In this document: positions 44,617 to 55,990 of the stretch, piece by piece | How the letters are laid out: every line of letters begins with the position of its first letter | How positions within the stretch are numbered: position 1 is the stretch's first letter | From: Bimastos eiseni | Lineage: Eukaryota; Annelida; Clitellata; Crassiclitellata; Lumbricidae | DNA: 64,000 bases | Assembly: GCA_959347315.1 (NCBI GenBank) | Contig: OY365811.1 | Span: 26,995,025-27,059,024 of the forward strand | Direction: 5' to 3' | Position numbers and translations under genes: made by a program | Notes under the pieces: generated by a model | Seen by the model: the letters and a program-made list of their open reading frames with translations, nothing else | What the model was told of the DNA's origin: nothing | Databases searched by the model: none

Positions 44617-44971
44617 TTGACGTTCTATGTGAGATATCGTTATATCGGTTGTCTTTCAATGCACGTGACTTCTGCTATGCTACCCAGTTGGCGTTCTATG
44701 TGAGATATTGTTATATCGGCGGGCTTTCAATGCACGTGACTTCTGCTATGCTACCCAGTTGGCGTTCTATGTGAGATATTGTTATATCGGCGGGCTTTCA
44801 ATGCACGTGACTTCTGCTATGCTACCCAGTTGGCGTTCTATGTGAGATATTGTTATATCGGCGGGCTTTCAATGCACGTGACTTCTGCTATGCTACCCAG
44901 TTGACGTTCTATGTGAGATATTGTTATATCGGTTGTCTTTCAATGCACGTGACTTCTGCTATGCTACCCAG
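44617..44971. repeat. 5 x 71-bp tandem repeat
   Basis: The unit starting CGTTCTATGTGAGATAT recurs at 44621, 44692, 44763, 44834 and 44905, an exact 71-bp period with few changes. Each unit holds GCACGTGAC (E-box CACGTG). Confidence 0.95.
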
Positions 44972-45311
44972 TGTCTTGTAAACCTCAACCTCTTAAATTG
45001 CCGGATATAACGGTCCACAGGTGCAGATGTAACCGCACTTCTTCGAACTGGCTAGAATACCAGCACCAATGCGCTGTTTGTAATTGTCGGTGAAATAATT
45101 ATGAATGCCGAACTTAGGGATGTAGACAAGTGTAGAACTGCATGTATAGACAGAGAGCAACTATATAGACTAAGGCGAAGAAATAAAGAAATCAAAGAGG
45201 TAGAGATAGACGGACATTTTGAGACATAGGTAGAGCCATAAATAGTGAAACGCAAAGATAGTAGGTGGGTGAGAGAAAAATTGTAAGAGACTCTATACTA
45301 TATTATACAAT

Positions 45312-45400
45312 TTATACTAGCCTTACAGTCCAGTTTCGCCTGTGATTGTATTTTGAACTCTGGATGCGCCAGTATTCAATTTGGCGAGCGCTCTGAGTGA
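45312..45400 (+). repeat. diverged member of the CCCGGCTTCGCC repeat head
   Basis: ACTAGCCTTACAGTCCAGTT then TCGCCTGTGATTG resembles the heads at 31128 and 58490. Confidence 0.35.
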
Positions 45401-45559
45401 GACCGTGCTTGATGTGCATACTGGAATTATCTTAATCTTAAGATAATGCGAATGCAAACAGCGATTGTTATTAAATAAAATGTGGGCTGATGTTGCTATT
45501 CGAAACTATAGGTCTATGTGATCAAATATGGACTTTGGAGTGATTATGCACATGATTGA

Positions 45560-46190
45560 AAAACCGAAAGGCAATGTGCTGAAGCGGCAAAGAAGACTAA
45601 CTCAACTTTGGGTATGATAAGAAGGAAATAGTGACCAGGGACAAGGAGCCAATGCTGAGGTTGTACAAATCACTGATTAGGCCGCAATTATAATACTCCA
45701 TTCAGGTATGGAGTCCAAGTTTGAAACACGACATGGAGAAGCTTGAGAAAGTGCAAAGAAGAGCAATAATAATTGGTTGGGGCTACAAAGATTTGAAATA
45801 CGAAGAAAGGTTGAATAAGAGTGGATTAACAGCATTGGAAAGAAGGAGGAGTAGGGGGAACCTGATCGAAGCGTACAGGATTATTACTGGAAAGGATGCG
45901 TTGACACAGGGACACCCGGGACACAGATATAAATGGCTCCCGTTCATTTCGTCGCAGATCATTTCGTCGCATTCATTTCGTGGCAGATCATTTAGAAACC
46001 GAGAGGTACATTAGGGCAGAAAGTCTTCAGTGGAAGAGTTGTAGACTTGTGGAATTGTTTGGATGGTAGTATACGCTACTGTCTCAGTGGACACTATCGC
46101 AGCTCTTAAGAGGAAACTTGGAAAATTTTTCCAGGCCAGCTTGCAGTGGTTTTAGCACAGATTGTCTTCTGAACCCCTTTACACCGTATT
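45560..46190 (+). pseudogene. CR1-like LINE reverse transcriptase, C-terminal part
   Basis: Reads AEAAKKTNSTLGMIRRKIVT, MLRLYKSLIRPQL, then KLEKVQRRAIIIGW, YEERLNKSGLTALERRRSRG and LIEAYRIITGKD, the C-terminal region that follows the FADD domain in this LINE family. Stops interrupt it near 45570 and 45690. A short CATTTCGTCGCA tandem sits at 45946-45990. Confidence 0.85.
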
Positions 46191-46309
46191 TTTTGTTATG
46201 TTATAGGTATTTTAAGCAAATTGTGTACTGAAATAGGCACGCTCATCTAGAAATCCGCGTTAGAACCTTTTGTGCAACTTTTCTTATCGCAAGAGCGTTA
46301 CGTTTGTGA

Positions 46310-47740
46310 GCCCTTCATGGGACCAAAATAAAAAAAATTCCGCTTTATAGTGTATACTAGCCTTACTGCCAGTATTCGCAGGGATTTAAGTTATCTTTAT
46401 TATTTCAGTATTTTCAGCCGTGAAAATGTAGACGATTTGTTACTTTTGTTTGAAGTCCTTCATCGGCGATCGAAATGTCTCTCGTTGACGCATAACAAAA
46501 GCACCTGATTAGCATATTTAATTACGCTGTCGTATTACAGATAAAATTGGCTGTAACGAAACCTAATGAATATGCCCCGCCTTCGTATGGGGTATTGCAA
46601 ATACATGTAGCTGCGTGAATTGCATGAAATGTCGACAGTCCTGACAATTCGACACTAAGAATGTCAAGCAATCGGAATTTAAAGTAACTTAACTTGAAAG
46701 AACGTTTTTCAAAATTTCACATCGCCAGAGAGTTCCTTACGTGAGCTTCCTGAATTTTTTTATCGTATATATATATATATATATATATCCTATATCGATA
46801 TCAACATTTCTTTGTATTGATTCCAACAGAAGACAATACGAGTAGGCTATAATGCATACATTGATAATCAACAAGAGAGGAAATAATAGGGAAGAGAAAA
46901 GCCCCTAAAGGGACCGGCGGTCCCGCTATCGGGCTAACCTTATCTTGGAAAATGGCAAGCAGCGGTATAGCAGGACAATTCAAATTGAAAACCATAATCA
47001 ATCTTAACTATTTAAATATGAGACAATATAAGCACACATGTTATTCGAGCAAAATTGTTAACAGATGATGTGAAACGTTTTTTATTAAAATTACGAAACC
47101 AACACTATTTGTGACACGTATGTCATTTGAATTTCATTCGTCTTTCTGGAAAAATAGGCAGACATTACTTATTCGCTTACTACAATGTGTAGACGATTAT
47201 CGTCTCAGAATTTATTCAACATATTATGTGTCCTGCGACGTCATGCAGTGAATACTGCCGATAGCAGAGATCATTACCACAGAACGACCATAAAAATGTT
47301 CAGATTAAACTCATACAAAATCTTCTGTCATAATTACATAAGACGACGACAATTTCTTGGTATTTTCTCAAATAAACGTGCTCAAGTTCCTATCTCGCTG
47401 AGCGTAGGCCCTAAGGATGTCTTGACAAATATGGTTGAATTTATGTTTCTATGCATCATGATACGTGTAGCGCATCCAGTTAGAGTGGTTCTTTGCCTGA
47501 TAAGACGTTATAAAGGATAATGATTCATTGGATCATCATTATTTATTGAGACCAGACAATATTTTTTATAATGTAATCGGTTTCAGTGTCTGGCAATCGT
47601 ACATCTCTTAATGACCAGAGATGCTACACCGGTTACAGCGGCAGGGAATAGCGGCGCATCACCATCTCTCCGCTACGACGTTGGCGACATCTACGTTCAT
47701 CCCCGTCCCTCTACTTGTCCCTCTACTTCATCTTTTCATG
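46310..47740. other. no gene recognised
   Basis: A+T-rich sequence with a TA microsatellite (46770-46790). The 111-codon frame at 47185-47520 shows no family motif and no codon pattern I would trust. Confidence 0.5.
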
Positions 47741-47744
47741 AGTC

Positions 47745-48080
47745 TGTCCACACGTGCGTCTGTCTGTCCATCCGTCTTTAATGTCAATCTCGACCGTCTC
47801 TTTGTCTCTGACTTGCCCCTGTAGACACCCGTCCGTTTGTCTCTCTCTCTCTCTCTCTGTCTTTCTATCTCTCTCTTCCCTCCTTAATCTGTTTCCTCTC
47901 TTCTTCACCCATCCGTTCATATATCAGCTCCTCTATTCCTCCTTCTATTCATCACTCCTTTCCATCTTTCCCCATGTCACTGTCTCCCTAAATCGGTTTT
48001 GTGTCTTTCTCCCTTCCACTGCCTCTATCTCCTTCCTTCCTGCCTCTATGACTCTCTCCCTGCCTCCATTCCTCGATCTT
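47745..48080. repeat. pyrimidine-rich tract
   Basis: CT and CTGT runs, including CTCTCTCTCTCTCT near 47840. The open frames here are compositional. Confidence 0.85.
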
Positions 48081-48768
48081 TTGCTCAAGGGAGGATAAAT
48101 ACTGCGGGAGTCCAGAGGCATTTATTGGAAATCGATGATGAATGTCTCATTTTGGAATTCATAACTGACGAGACCAACGCTTCGTCCACCTCCTTCGCCT
48201 TCATCTCCTCTTGTATCTTCTCATTGCCTCCCTGTATTCCTCCTTGTATGATTCCTTCACCGCAACACCTTCTCCACTTCCTTGTCCTCCACCTCCCCCT
48301 CCTTCCCTGTTCCTTCTATTATTCCTTCTACCCTGACTTCAATTTATTTTCCTGTATCTCTTCCTACCGTACGCCTCCCCATTCTCCTTGCTACCGGAAT
48401 AGTATAAATATAGCACGCACATAGCGTTCTTCGGTGAACTGCAGCGTACTTAAACCATTTGACTGAATTTGCCCAGACAGCCACACCCTCGGGGCTTCCT
48501 GCTTATAGTAGATATTGAACTCCCATTGCGTCCCGCGAGACGCAGACCGCAGAAGCGTGCATGCCGAGTCATTTTCCGGGTAACCCTTGTGGGCTCTTGA
48601 ATACACTAGAGCAGCGGTATTAAAACTATATTTTTGTATCAGGTAAAAATCGAATAATGGCACACCACCAGGCAAAAGGTCAGAGAGAAAAATAGGCGAC
48701 AGCGAAGTCACCTTGAAATTAATTATTAGATGGACCATCCAGAGTCTAGGGCTAGTCACGGAATTGAC

Positions 48769-48833
48769 GAGACATTCGTGTTCACGGAACAGTCAGACTG
48801 TCAATGTGACTGTTCCGAAAACACGAACGTCTC
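48769..48833. repeat. hairpin with interrupted 27-bp arms
   Basis: GAGAC..CGTGTT..CGGAACAGTCA pairs with TGACTGTTCCG..AACACG..GTCTC around an 11-base loop. Confidence 0.8.
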
Positions 48834-49079
48834 TCAAGACCTAGTTGAGTATGGAGAAGTCTTGAAGTCAGCGAAGATTGAATAGTATAAGATTGGCTGA
48901 AATGCAGAGTCTTGGATATGGAATTAGCCTTGCTACAAATGTAACAAATGTGCAATAATTATGTGATATGGATATCTCAAAACTTCTGGGCAATATTGGA
49001 AGTTAAGCCCTTTGACGCTCGATATTAGGCTTAACGTATTCATCGTGTTGTCTTGAACTATTTTTGCTGTAACTAAAGG

Positions 49080-49870
49080 CTTGAGGATGGCGGTAGATCT
49101 AGAACTGTGGACATCGATATGGAAAACCAGGAAAGAGAAGGAGGAAGAGAAAGAGATGCTCAGACAGAGACAGAGACAGAATAAGAGACGAAGACAGAGA
49201 GCATCTCGTGACCGTTGCGGGGTTAGGCGATAAACCATGCGAATAGCGGAAGAGACGGCGCAGTAATCCGAAGGAATGTGGAACAGAAGAAAAGCACTGA
49301 ACCGGTTTCTACCGGTGGAACTGACGCCTCGCGGCATAAGCGTATTCTTTTGAGAATGCAATGTTAACATTAGCAATGGTGGTCCTGGAGGTGGTAGATG
49401 TGGTGATGGTGGTAGCGTTGGTGGTGGTAGAGGTGTTGGTGGTCGAGTTGTACTAGGTGTTGGTCTGTGGTTTCGTCGGCGGTAATGGCAGTGGTGTAAC
49501 AAATGAACCTATCAAAGATACTTCTGGAATCCGACCTAAACACCATTCTGCACTGGCTGGCTCTAGCACATAGGCCTATGTTGATCCAACAGGAATTAAT
49601 GTGAAAGTAACTTATAGAGATGAATCCAAAGGAAAGAGAGAAGGAGATGGATGAAGTTAAGAAGAGATAAAGGGAGATGGAAAAGGAGAATGCCAGAAAT
49701 GTGGATAGGGTGCGGAAGATAGAGACAGGCAGATAGAGGAAAAAAGCCACGGATGGAGGAGAGAGGATGAAGGATCTAGGGAGAAAGAAGAGGCGGAGAG
49801 GTAGGGAGGATAGGTGCGAGAAAAAAATAGGACATAGAAAGAGAGGCAGAGACAGAGAGACAACGACTGG
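49080..49870. repeat. purine-rich and GTGGTG tract
   Basis: GACAGAGA runs (49160-49200), GGTGGTGGTAGAGG units (49380-49450) and GAGA-rich sequence to 49870. No gene seen. Confidence 0.8.
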
Positions 49871-50389
49871 CGCCGAGGAATGAATGGCGTAGAGAATCTT
49901 TCTCTGAAGTGATGGGTGGCTCTGTGTGCGGGCGATGGGTCGCTCTGCTAATAATGTTTATAGGTGATCGTTTGATGCCGGTCGTCGGTTCTCTTCCGTG
50001 AGTCGTCTTATTAAAATAATGGTCTCAATAATGAACAAAGACTGCTGATCCATAATTGAGACGGAGAGATATGATCCAGCCAATGACCTTTTCTTAGTTT
50101 CTCGGATATTTCCTCCCCGGATATTCCCCCGGACATTCCTCTTGGATATTTCGCCATAAGACATTTCCCCCAGATATGTCTTTCTCGCGTTTGGTTATTT
50201 ACTCTATACAGACATATATTTGAGAGTGTATTGTATATGCTATTAAATTAATTATTTACTATTTAATATTTATTGCCAATAATGTTGATTCCAAACATTG
50301 TTTAATGTTTGCGCATAACAAATTTGGCTTAGCGGCAAGTTTATGTTGTATAATTTGCTTGTAACCAATTATTTGCACATATCATGCGC

Positions 50390-50890
50390 TCTCAATGGAT
50401 TGATGAAAGGTATTCTTTCTTAAATAGAAACTGGATTGTTAAAAGAATTATTGCTTGAATAGAAGCTGGATGAAGAAACAGTTGTAGCTTAAATGGAAGT
50501 TGGATCGGTGTAAGATTATTTGCTTACATGGAAGCTGAATTGATTAAAAGAATTGTGCTTAAATAGAAAGTTTGATATATGAAAGGTATCCTGCTTAAGT
50601 AGAAGCTGGATTGGTTAAAATAATATTGCATGAGTAGAAGTTGGATTGATGAAAGGAATTCTTGCTAATTGCTTGTTGACGAGAAGCATGCAATGACAAA
50701 AATGATTGCTGCCGAAATAGAACCTGTACTAAGTAATGAATCATTTTCTTTGCTTAAATAGAAGTTCGATTGATGGAAAGAAGTCTGTTTAAATAGAGGT
50801 TAGAACTGGATTGATGAAACTCTCCTTGCTCAAATGGAAGTTGCAATGACGAAAAGTTTTGCGCTTAAATGAAGACTGGATGGGTGCAAT
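50390..50890. repeat. degenerate tandem repeat GCTTAAATAGAAGCTGGATT
   Basis: About ten units of 40-55 bp on the theme GCTTAAATAGAAGCTGGATT followed by GATGAAAGGAATT. Confidence 0.75.
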
Positions 50891-51489
50891 GAATCTGCAA
50901 AATAATCACTATTATTATTATTAATTGAGCTGCGGAAATTAGCTATTAAGTAATCGATTAATCGTTAATCTATTTTAAAGATTACATTTTTTAACGATTA
51001 CACGTTTCGATTATTCCGCCCATCATTAACATGTACCGGAAGTCTGAAAGAAACAACATAAACCGTATACATTGCAATATTGCGGCGGGTAGTAATCGAT
51101 ATGTTAAATATAAACACATATCAGGTCGATTACATGATATTTTGGATTTAAATTATTAGCTAACGGAAATATCGAAAATGCTGATAACTTTTGCTGCATT
51201 CATTGCGATAAATCGTTTGCATACCATGGATCTAACACTTCAGAATGTACAAGAAAACTGCATGTGTTATTTTCTGTATGTAACTAAATACAGAAACTGA
51301 GAATTTTGGTTGATATGTCATTAATTTGTTTGACAAATGTAATTAAACACATTTGTGCGATTTAATCGAAATTAACCATTAATTATTAGTTAATTCTTCA
51401 GAGTTAACTATTAAAGTTAAATTAATCGTTAAACGCCCAAATTATTATTGCAACTATTAGTCGTCCTACAATTCCTGTTCGTAGTCCTC

Positions 51490-51880
51490 CAAATTATTAT
51501 CATCCCCAACTCCTCCGACATCTCCTCTTCTTCCTCATTCTTCTCGTGCGATATCACAAGAGCTGGTGAGAAGAACGGGCTAATCCTTATCACATCATTT
51601 CCTCACCAAACTCCTCTCTCTCTATTTTCTTTTCCGACCCTCCCTTCCTCGTTTGGCTTTTTCTCCTCTTCCTTCCCGTTTCGCTCCTTCGTTTTCTAAT
51701 CTTTTTCTTATTCCATTAATTCTCTGTCCCTCCTTCCTCTCACTGGTATTCCTCTGTGCCTTTCTTTCCTCCTTTCGCATTTTCTCCTTTCCATCCTTCA
51801 TCATCCACCCCTCAGTCATCTTCATTTCTCCCTTCCTCTTCCAGCATCATACTCCGTCTTCTGTCCTATGCACTTGATAG
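51490..51880. repeat. pyrimidine-rich tract
   Basis: TCCT/CTTC-rich DNA; long frames on both strands here are compositional. Confidence 0.8.
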
Positions 51881-52096
51881 CTTGCTCTCAGTTGCATGAC
51901 CATCAACATCTGCATCAGCAACCATCACCAGCCTCTGCAACCGACGAGTTCGCTGTCCGCTGAATAATTTATCAATGCGCCAAAGAAATGTATCCGAGAC
52001 TGTTCTCTGACAGCGTATACTCCCACACCGACCCTACCCCCCTCTCTCTCTCTTTCGCCAACCCTCCATCCCTCCCCCATCACTGCCTGTGTACTA

Positions 52097-52380
52097 CACG
52101 GTGGTTTATCAGTAAGGCGCTTGTGATCTAAAGGTTGCAGGTTCGAGCCTGTTGACCCATCACCGGTAGCACAACCCTATAGACAAGTTGATCACTCAAG
52201 GCTCTGCCTCTGTCGCCAAACAGAAGAGATTGGTATTGGCATAGGCTGGCACTTAAATAACAGTGATATTTCGCAACCTATATATTCTATAAACAGCCGA
52301 TTTAAACCAGATTCTCTCTGCTTTGGGGATTACGACTCATAATAATAATAATAATGATAAAAATGATGATGATGATGATG

Positions 52381-52424
<44 letters not shown>
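52097..52424 (+). mobile_element. tRNA-derived SINE with AAT-repeat tail
   Basis: The head GGTGGTTTATCAGTAAGGCG with B box GGTTCGAGCCTG resembles polymerase III internal promoters. The body runs to 52335 and passes into (AAT/GAT)n to 52424. Confidence 0.6.
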
Positions 52425-52425
<1 letters not shown>

Positions 52426-52479
52426 GGCGAGAGGCAGACACCTAGCATGGGACGCAACAGCCATTCACACATGCGCATC

Positions 52480-52786
52480 CTCTTATGTATATCTGACAGC
52501 ATCAACAGCCGGTGGAGCAGCAGAACATGCCGCAGAACGAAAGTGCATCAAGTACTCATCCCTCCCCACCACGCATGATTTTGTGCCAATGGCCATCGAA
52601 TCACTGGGCCCCATAAACCGTACTGGAATGGAGTTTCTACAAGAGCTGGGCCGCCGTATGACACAGGCAATGGGAGACCCTCGCGAAACAATTCATCTTT
52701 TTCAACGTCTATCTATTTGTACACGTTTTAATGCAGTGGCATTCAGGGGCTCTTTTGTTCAGCCCGATGGGGACGAAAACCTATAG
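52480..52786 (+). pseudogene. LINE reverse-transcriptase C-terminal fragment
   Basis: Reads ERKCIKYSSLPTTHDFVPMA, IESLGPINRTGMEFLQELGR and LFQRLSICTRFNAVAFRGSF, the C-terminal signature of a widespread invertebrate retrotransposon polyprotein. It ends in a stop followed by AAT repeats. 5'-truncated. Confidence 0.75.
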
Positions 52787-52789
52787 CAG

Positions 52790-53010
52790 TTATAATAATA
52801 ATAATAATGATAATAATAATAATAATAATATAATTTGTAATAATAATAATAATAATAGAAACAATAATAATAACAATAACAATGATAATGACAGTGTCGA
52901 TAACAGTAACAATAACAACAGCAGCAGCAACAACAACGATAGTAATGACAATAATAATAATAACAATGATAATAATAATAACAATAATAACAATAATAAC
53001 AAAATTAATA
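52790..53010. repeat. AAT/AAC microsatellite
   Basis: Imperfect AAT, AAC and GAT triplets for about 220 bases. Confidence 0.9.
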
Positions 53011-53019
53011 ATAATACTA

Positions 53020-53072
53020 ATGATGCGGTTGCCTTAAAAGGCACATTTGCCCTACCACACACTGCCGAGTGA
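53020..53072 (+). pseudogene. second, very short copy of the same LINE C-terminus
   Basis: NDAVALKGTFALPHTAE and stop matches FNAVAFRGSFVQPDGDE at the end of 52480-52786, separated from it only by the triplet microsatellite. Confidence 0.45.
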
Positions 53073-53429
53073 GTTGCCATTCCAGAAAATCATCACATCT
53101 CCGGATATTGTTTTGATCGCCTGAGGGATTATTAATAACTCGAGTTAAAAACTACTAATAACAATAATTATTATTATTTTTATCGTTATTATTATTATCA
53201 TATACGTTCGTGAACCAACGGACATAAATATAGACTCATTAGTTCGTTATTAAATACGTTAGAGTCAATCAGTTTCTGGTCTCAGAATGACGTGAAGAGA
53301 AGACATCGTGGAGTGACGACCGACCTGCTGAAGACGGGTAGGCTCCCCGTCGAAGGCAGCTCCGGTCTTTAATACTATTATTATTATTATCATAATCATC
53401 ATTATGGTTATTATTATTTTTTTATTATT

Positions 53430-53866
53430 GTAAAAGCACTTTTGGAGCCGTAAAACGGCCATGCCATTACAAGGACGCATCACAAAACAGCCAACAACGG
53501 CGGATAAGCCTTAGAAAACAGGTATGCGTTCAGCATGAATTTGAAGGATTTCCTTGGAGAGGCCAGTGGATTAGCAGAAGGAAGACTGTTCCAGCATGGA
53601 GGACCGGATACCGAGAAAGCATAATGGCTGAAGCGCATCTCTATCATTCGCACTCGGAGATCAGTGCTCACAATCGATTGCAGTCTAGGAGGGATGAGTG
53701 CAGAAACTCTAACGCGGCTCAGTGAATTGATTAAAGGAAGCATACATGGCTTGAACAGGGAGCCAGCGGAGGACATAAAAGAGGAACGGCGTGACGTGGT
53801 CGTACTTCTTCCTGTTAATGATAAGCCGTGGCGTTGGGCTCCGACTTCACTCCGTCCAAGAGACAA
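53430..53866 (-). pseudogene. LINE C-terminal fragment, minus strand
   Basis: Reads MRFSHYAFSVSGPPCWNSLP, then SFKFMLNAYLFSKAY, the tail that ends many non-LTR reverse transcriptases. Its 3' side is an ATT-rich tail at 53360-53430. The plus-strand frame at 53664-53903 is its shadow. Confidence 0.7.
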
Positions 53867-53939
53867 CCAGATGCGTCGACCAGCAGTCTGTTACAGCGGT
53901 TAACTTTGTTACTTCAAGTCAGAAATGTTACTTCAAGCC

Positions 53940-55060
53940 AGATGTCCAGAAATATGTTCACAAACCAGCAATAGAGGTTGTTCTCTTTGGCGGAGAAAAT
54001 GGTCCAGACTTCGGAGAGGTGTTGTGTACCTGGAGATGGTTCAACCGCCACCGACTGAACCTAGAGAGAACCCAACTTATCTGACTTGGTAGCCTTCGGC
54101 TGACCTATAAGATCGTTCTGCTCTAGTTTACTGCATCGTTTCCATGTGGCTCCCTTGTCTCCTGCTGTGAGTGATTTGGGTCTGACCCCGGTCCAGGAAT
54201 TGACTCAATTGACCTATTCATAACACGTGTTAAGGGCATAAAGAATGCTGAATAATTTATTTTCTATCACCTGCGCCAGATTTGCATGATACGTCATTCG
54301 CTTGCAACTCATGCTGACACGACGGCCATTTCGTGACCAACGACAGTCTGTCTTAATCGCTGTGGCCCGTGCAATCCTATACACCTGGTTTGGACATGTA
54401 TCTAGCTTCATAAGGGATAAATTGCGCCTTCTGCTGATTGAACGCACATCTAACATAAGATCAAATATCGCCTCCGCGTTATTGTCTTGTGCTCAGCCTC
54501 CGTCGTATCTTATAAAGAATTTCCTTTGTCTCATGACTCTCATCCATTCTGGGTCATGCCTTTGATGCTTCCTATGATTGAGCAAGAAACTGGGGGTAAT
54601 TTACAGAAATATTATATTATTACAATATAAAAATCAACAATAAAAGCACGAACATTACCGAACTTCGTAGAAAAGATGATGCAAGACCCACGTCAAATGG
54701 ACGGGAAGCGAAGTTTAACAACGTAGACAAGCAACACAGACACACGAAGAGTCACCGAACCGCATCAGTAGGAGAACCAAGAACGACGTCTTAAGTAAAT
54801 TAACTACTCACCGAGGTGTTGGAATTTAAATACGCAAAAGAGACAATCAGTCTCAGAAACACAGTCTTCCTAGCGTACCTAGAAAGTCAAACACACTCTG
54901 GTCACTCTTAATGAGCAGAACCTTATTATAGCCAAAGGTACTTTCCTCAATTGCCGTCCTACCTAACCATCAAGGCAAAAGGATATTTAACTATAGGAGA
55001 AAGTCTTAGAAAGCGCCTTAGTTCAACACAGTAAGAATATAAGTACGGCAGAATATCTCT
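53940..55060. other. no gene recognised
   Basis: The frames 53791-54084 (plus) and 54214-54456 (minus) have mixed composition but no motif I recognise. They may be decayed transposon DNA. Confidence 0.45.
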
Positions 55061-55640
55061 ATATATAAAGAGAAGATTCTGTACGTCTGTTTGTCCGGCT
55101 ATACATTTGCAGAGTCTTAGAGCTGTTGACTCGAAACCTTCGCCGTTGGCTCGGGGAAACCAGGGACACGCAGTCGAGGGGTTGGTGAATCCCGTCTTCC
55201 TGCTCTCCAGGGCAAAAGACCTGTCTCAGGATTACTATCCCAAGGAGTCCACAAAAGAGCAAAGTTTCCTTCTCATTCGCCAGAAGCGTGTCGACGAAAT
55301 ACCTGCTCTACATTTTCCGACATGTGCATGTGATATCTGTCTGCCACACCTGTTGTTCTTTTACACCGTCGTGAATGAATGAATGGACGGTTTGGGAGAT
55401 ATCGTACAGGTATACAGTGGTTGGCCATCATTTGCACAGTCAGTCAGTTTGGTATTTACTTTGTACGCATCAGTGTTTGATTGTCTAGACACAATTCCGC
55501 TCATGCACTTGCACAATTTTAGAGCTATTGACTCGAAACCTTCACTGTTCGCTCGGGAAACCTCTGGAACAACCAGTAGAGGGTTTGGTGAACCCGCGGT
55601 CACCGTCTTCCTGCTCTCTAAGGTCTAAAACTTGTCTTAA
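55060..55640 (+). repeat. dispersed repeat in two tandem copies (402-bp offset)
   Basis: AGCTGTTGACTCGAAACCTT (55121) and AGCTATTGACTCGAAACCTT (55523) head matching blocks that continue through GCTCGGG.AAACC and GTCTTCCTGCTCTC. A third copy starts near 63930 and runs off the window. Confidence 0.8.
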
Positions 55641-55759
55641 CCCGTGCAACTCCGTGTTCCCTAGCTAGTGTTAGATATTTCGATCAGAGCAGCACTAAAC
55701 ATAGGCCTATTATCCAACAATATATAAATTATGTATATAAATATTGAATATTTTATTAG

Positions 55760-55990
55760 GTTGAACCTTATCTGATGGTGACCAAACGACCGGAAGTGAC
55801 CAGCAATTCTACCTCTCTGATTCAGCCGGAGGTGGTGGACCGATTCTATGGCTACCTGCCCGACCTTCTGGAAGCTCTTGCAACGACCTTGAACTTTCAG
55901 TATGATCTTTATATGGTACCGGACGGAAGCTACGGATACCGAAAGGGAGCGGAACGATGGAGTGGAATGATTGGAGAACTGCTCAAAGGA
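55760..55990 (+). CDS. iGluR-like exon: S1 lobe
   Basis: 77 codons after a TTTTATTAG acceptor, read from GTTGAACCTTATCTG (VEPYL). The Glu-Pro-Tyr start of S1, the RFYGY segment and the ligand-contacting Tyr of DGSYG are all recognisable. NST is a glycosylation sequon. The true start is further upstream; the internal ATG at 55775 is not the start. Confidence 0.88.

Noticed and set aside
48391..48759. minus-strand 122-codon frame
   Set aside because: The start region looks like an interspersed repeat and no domain is visible.
53664..53903. plus-strand 79-codon frame
   Set aside because: Antisense shadow of the LINE C-terminal fragment on the minus strand.
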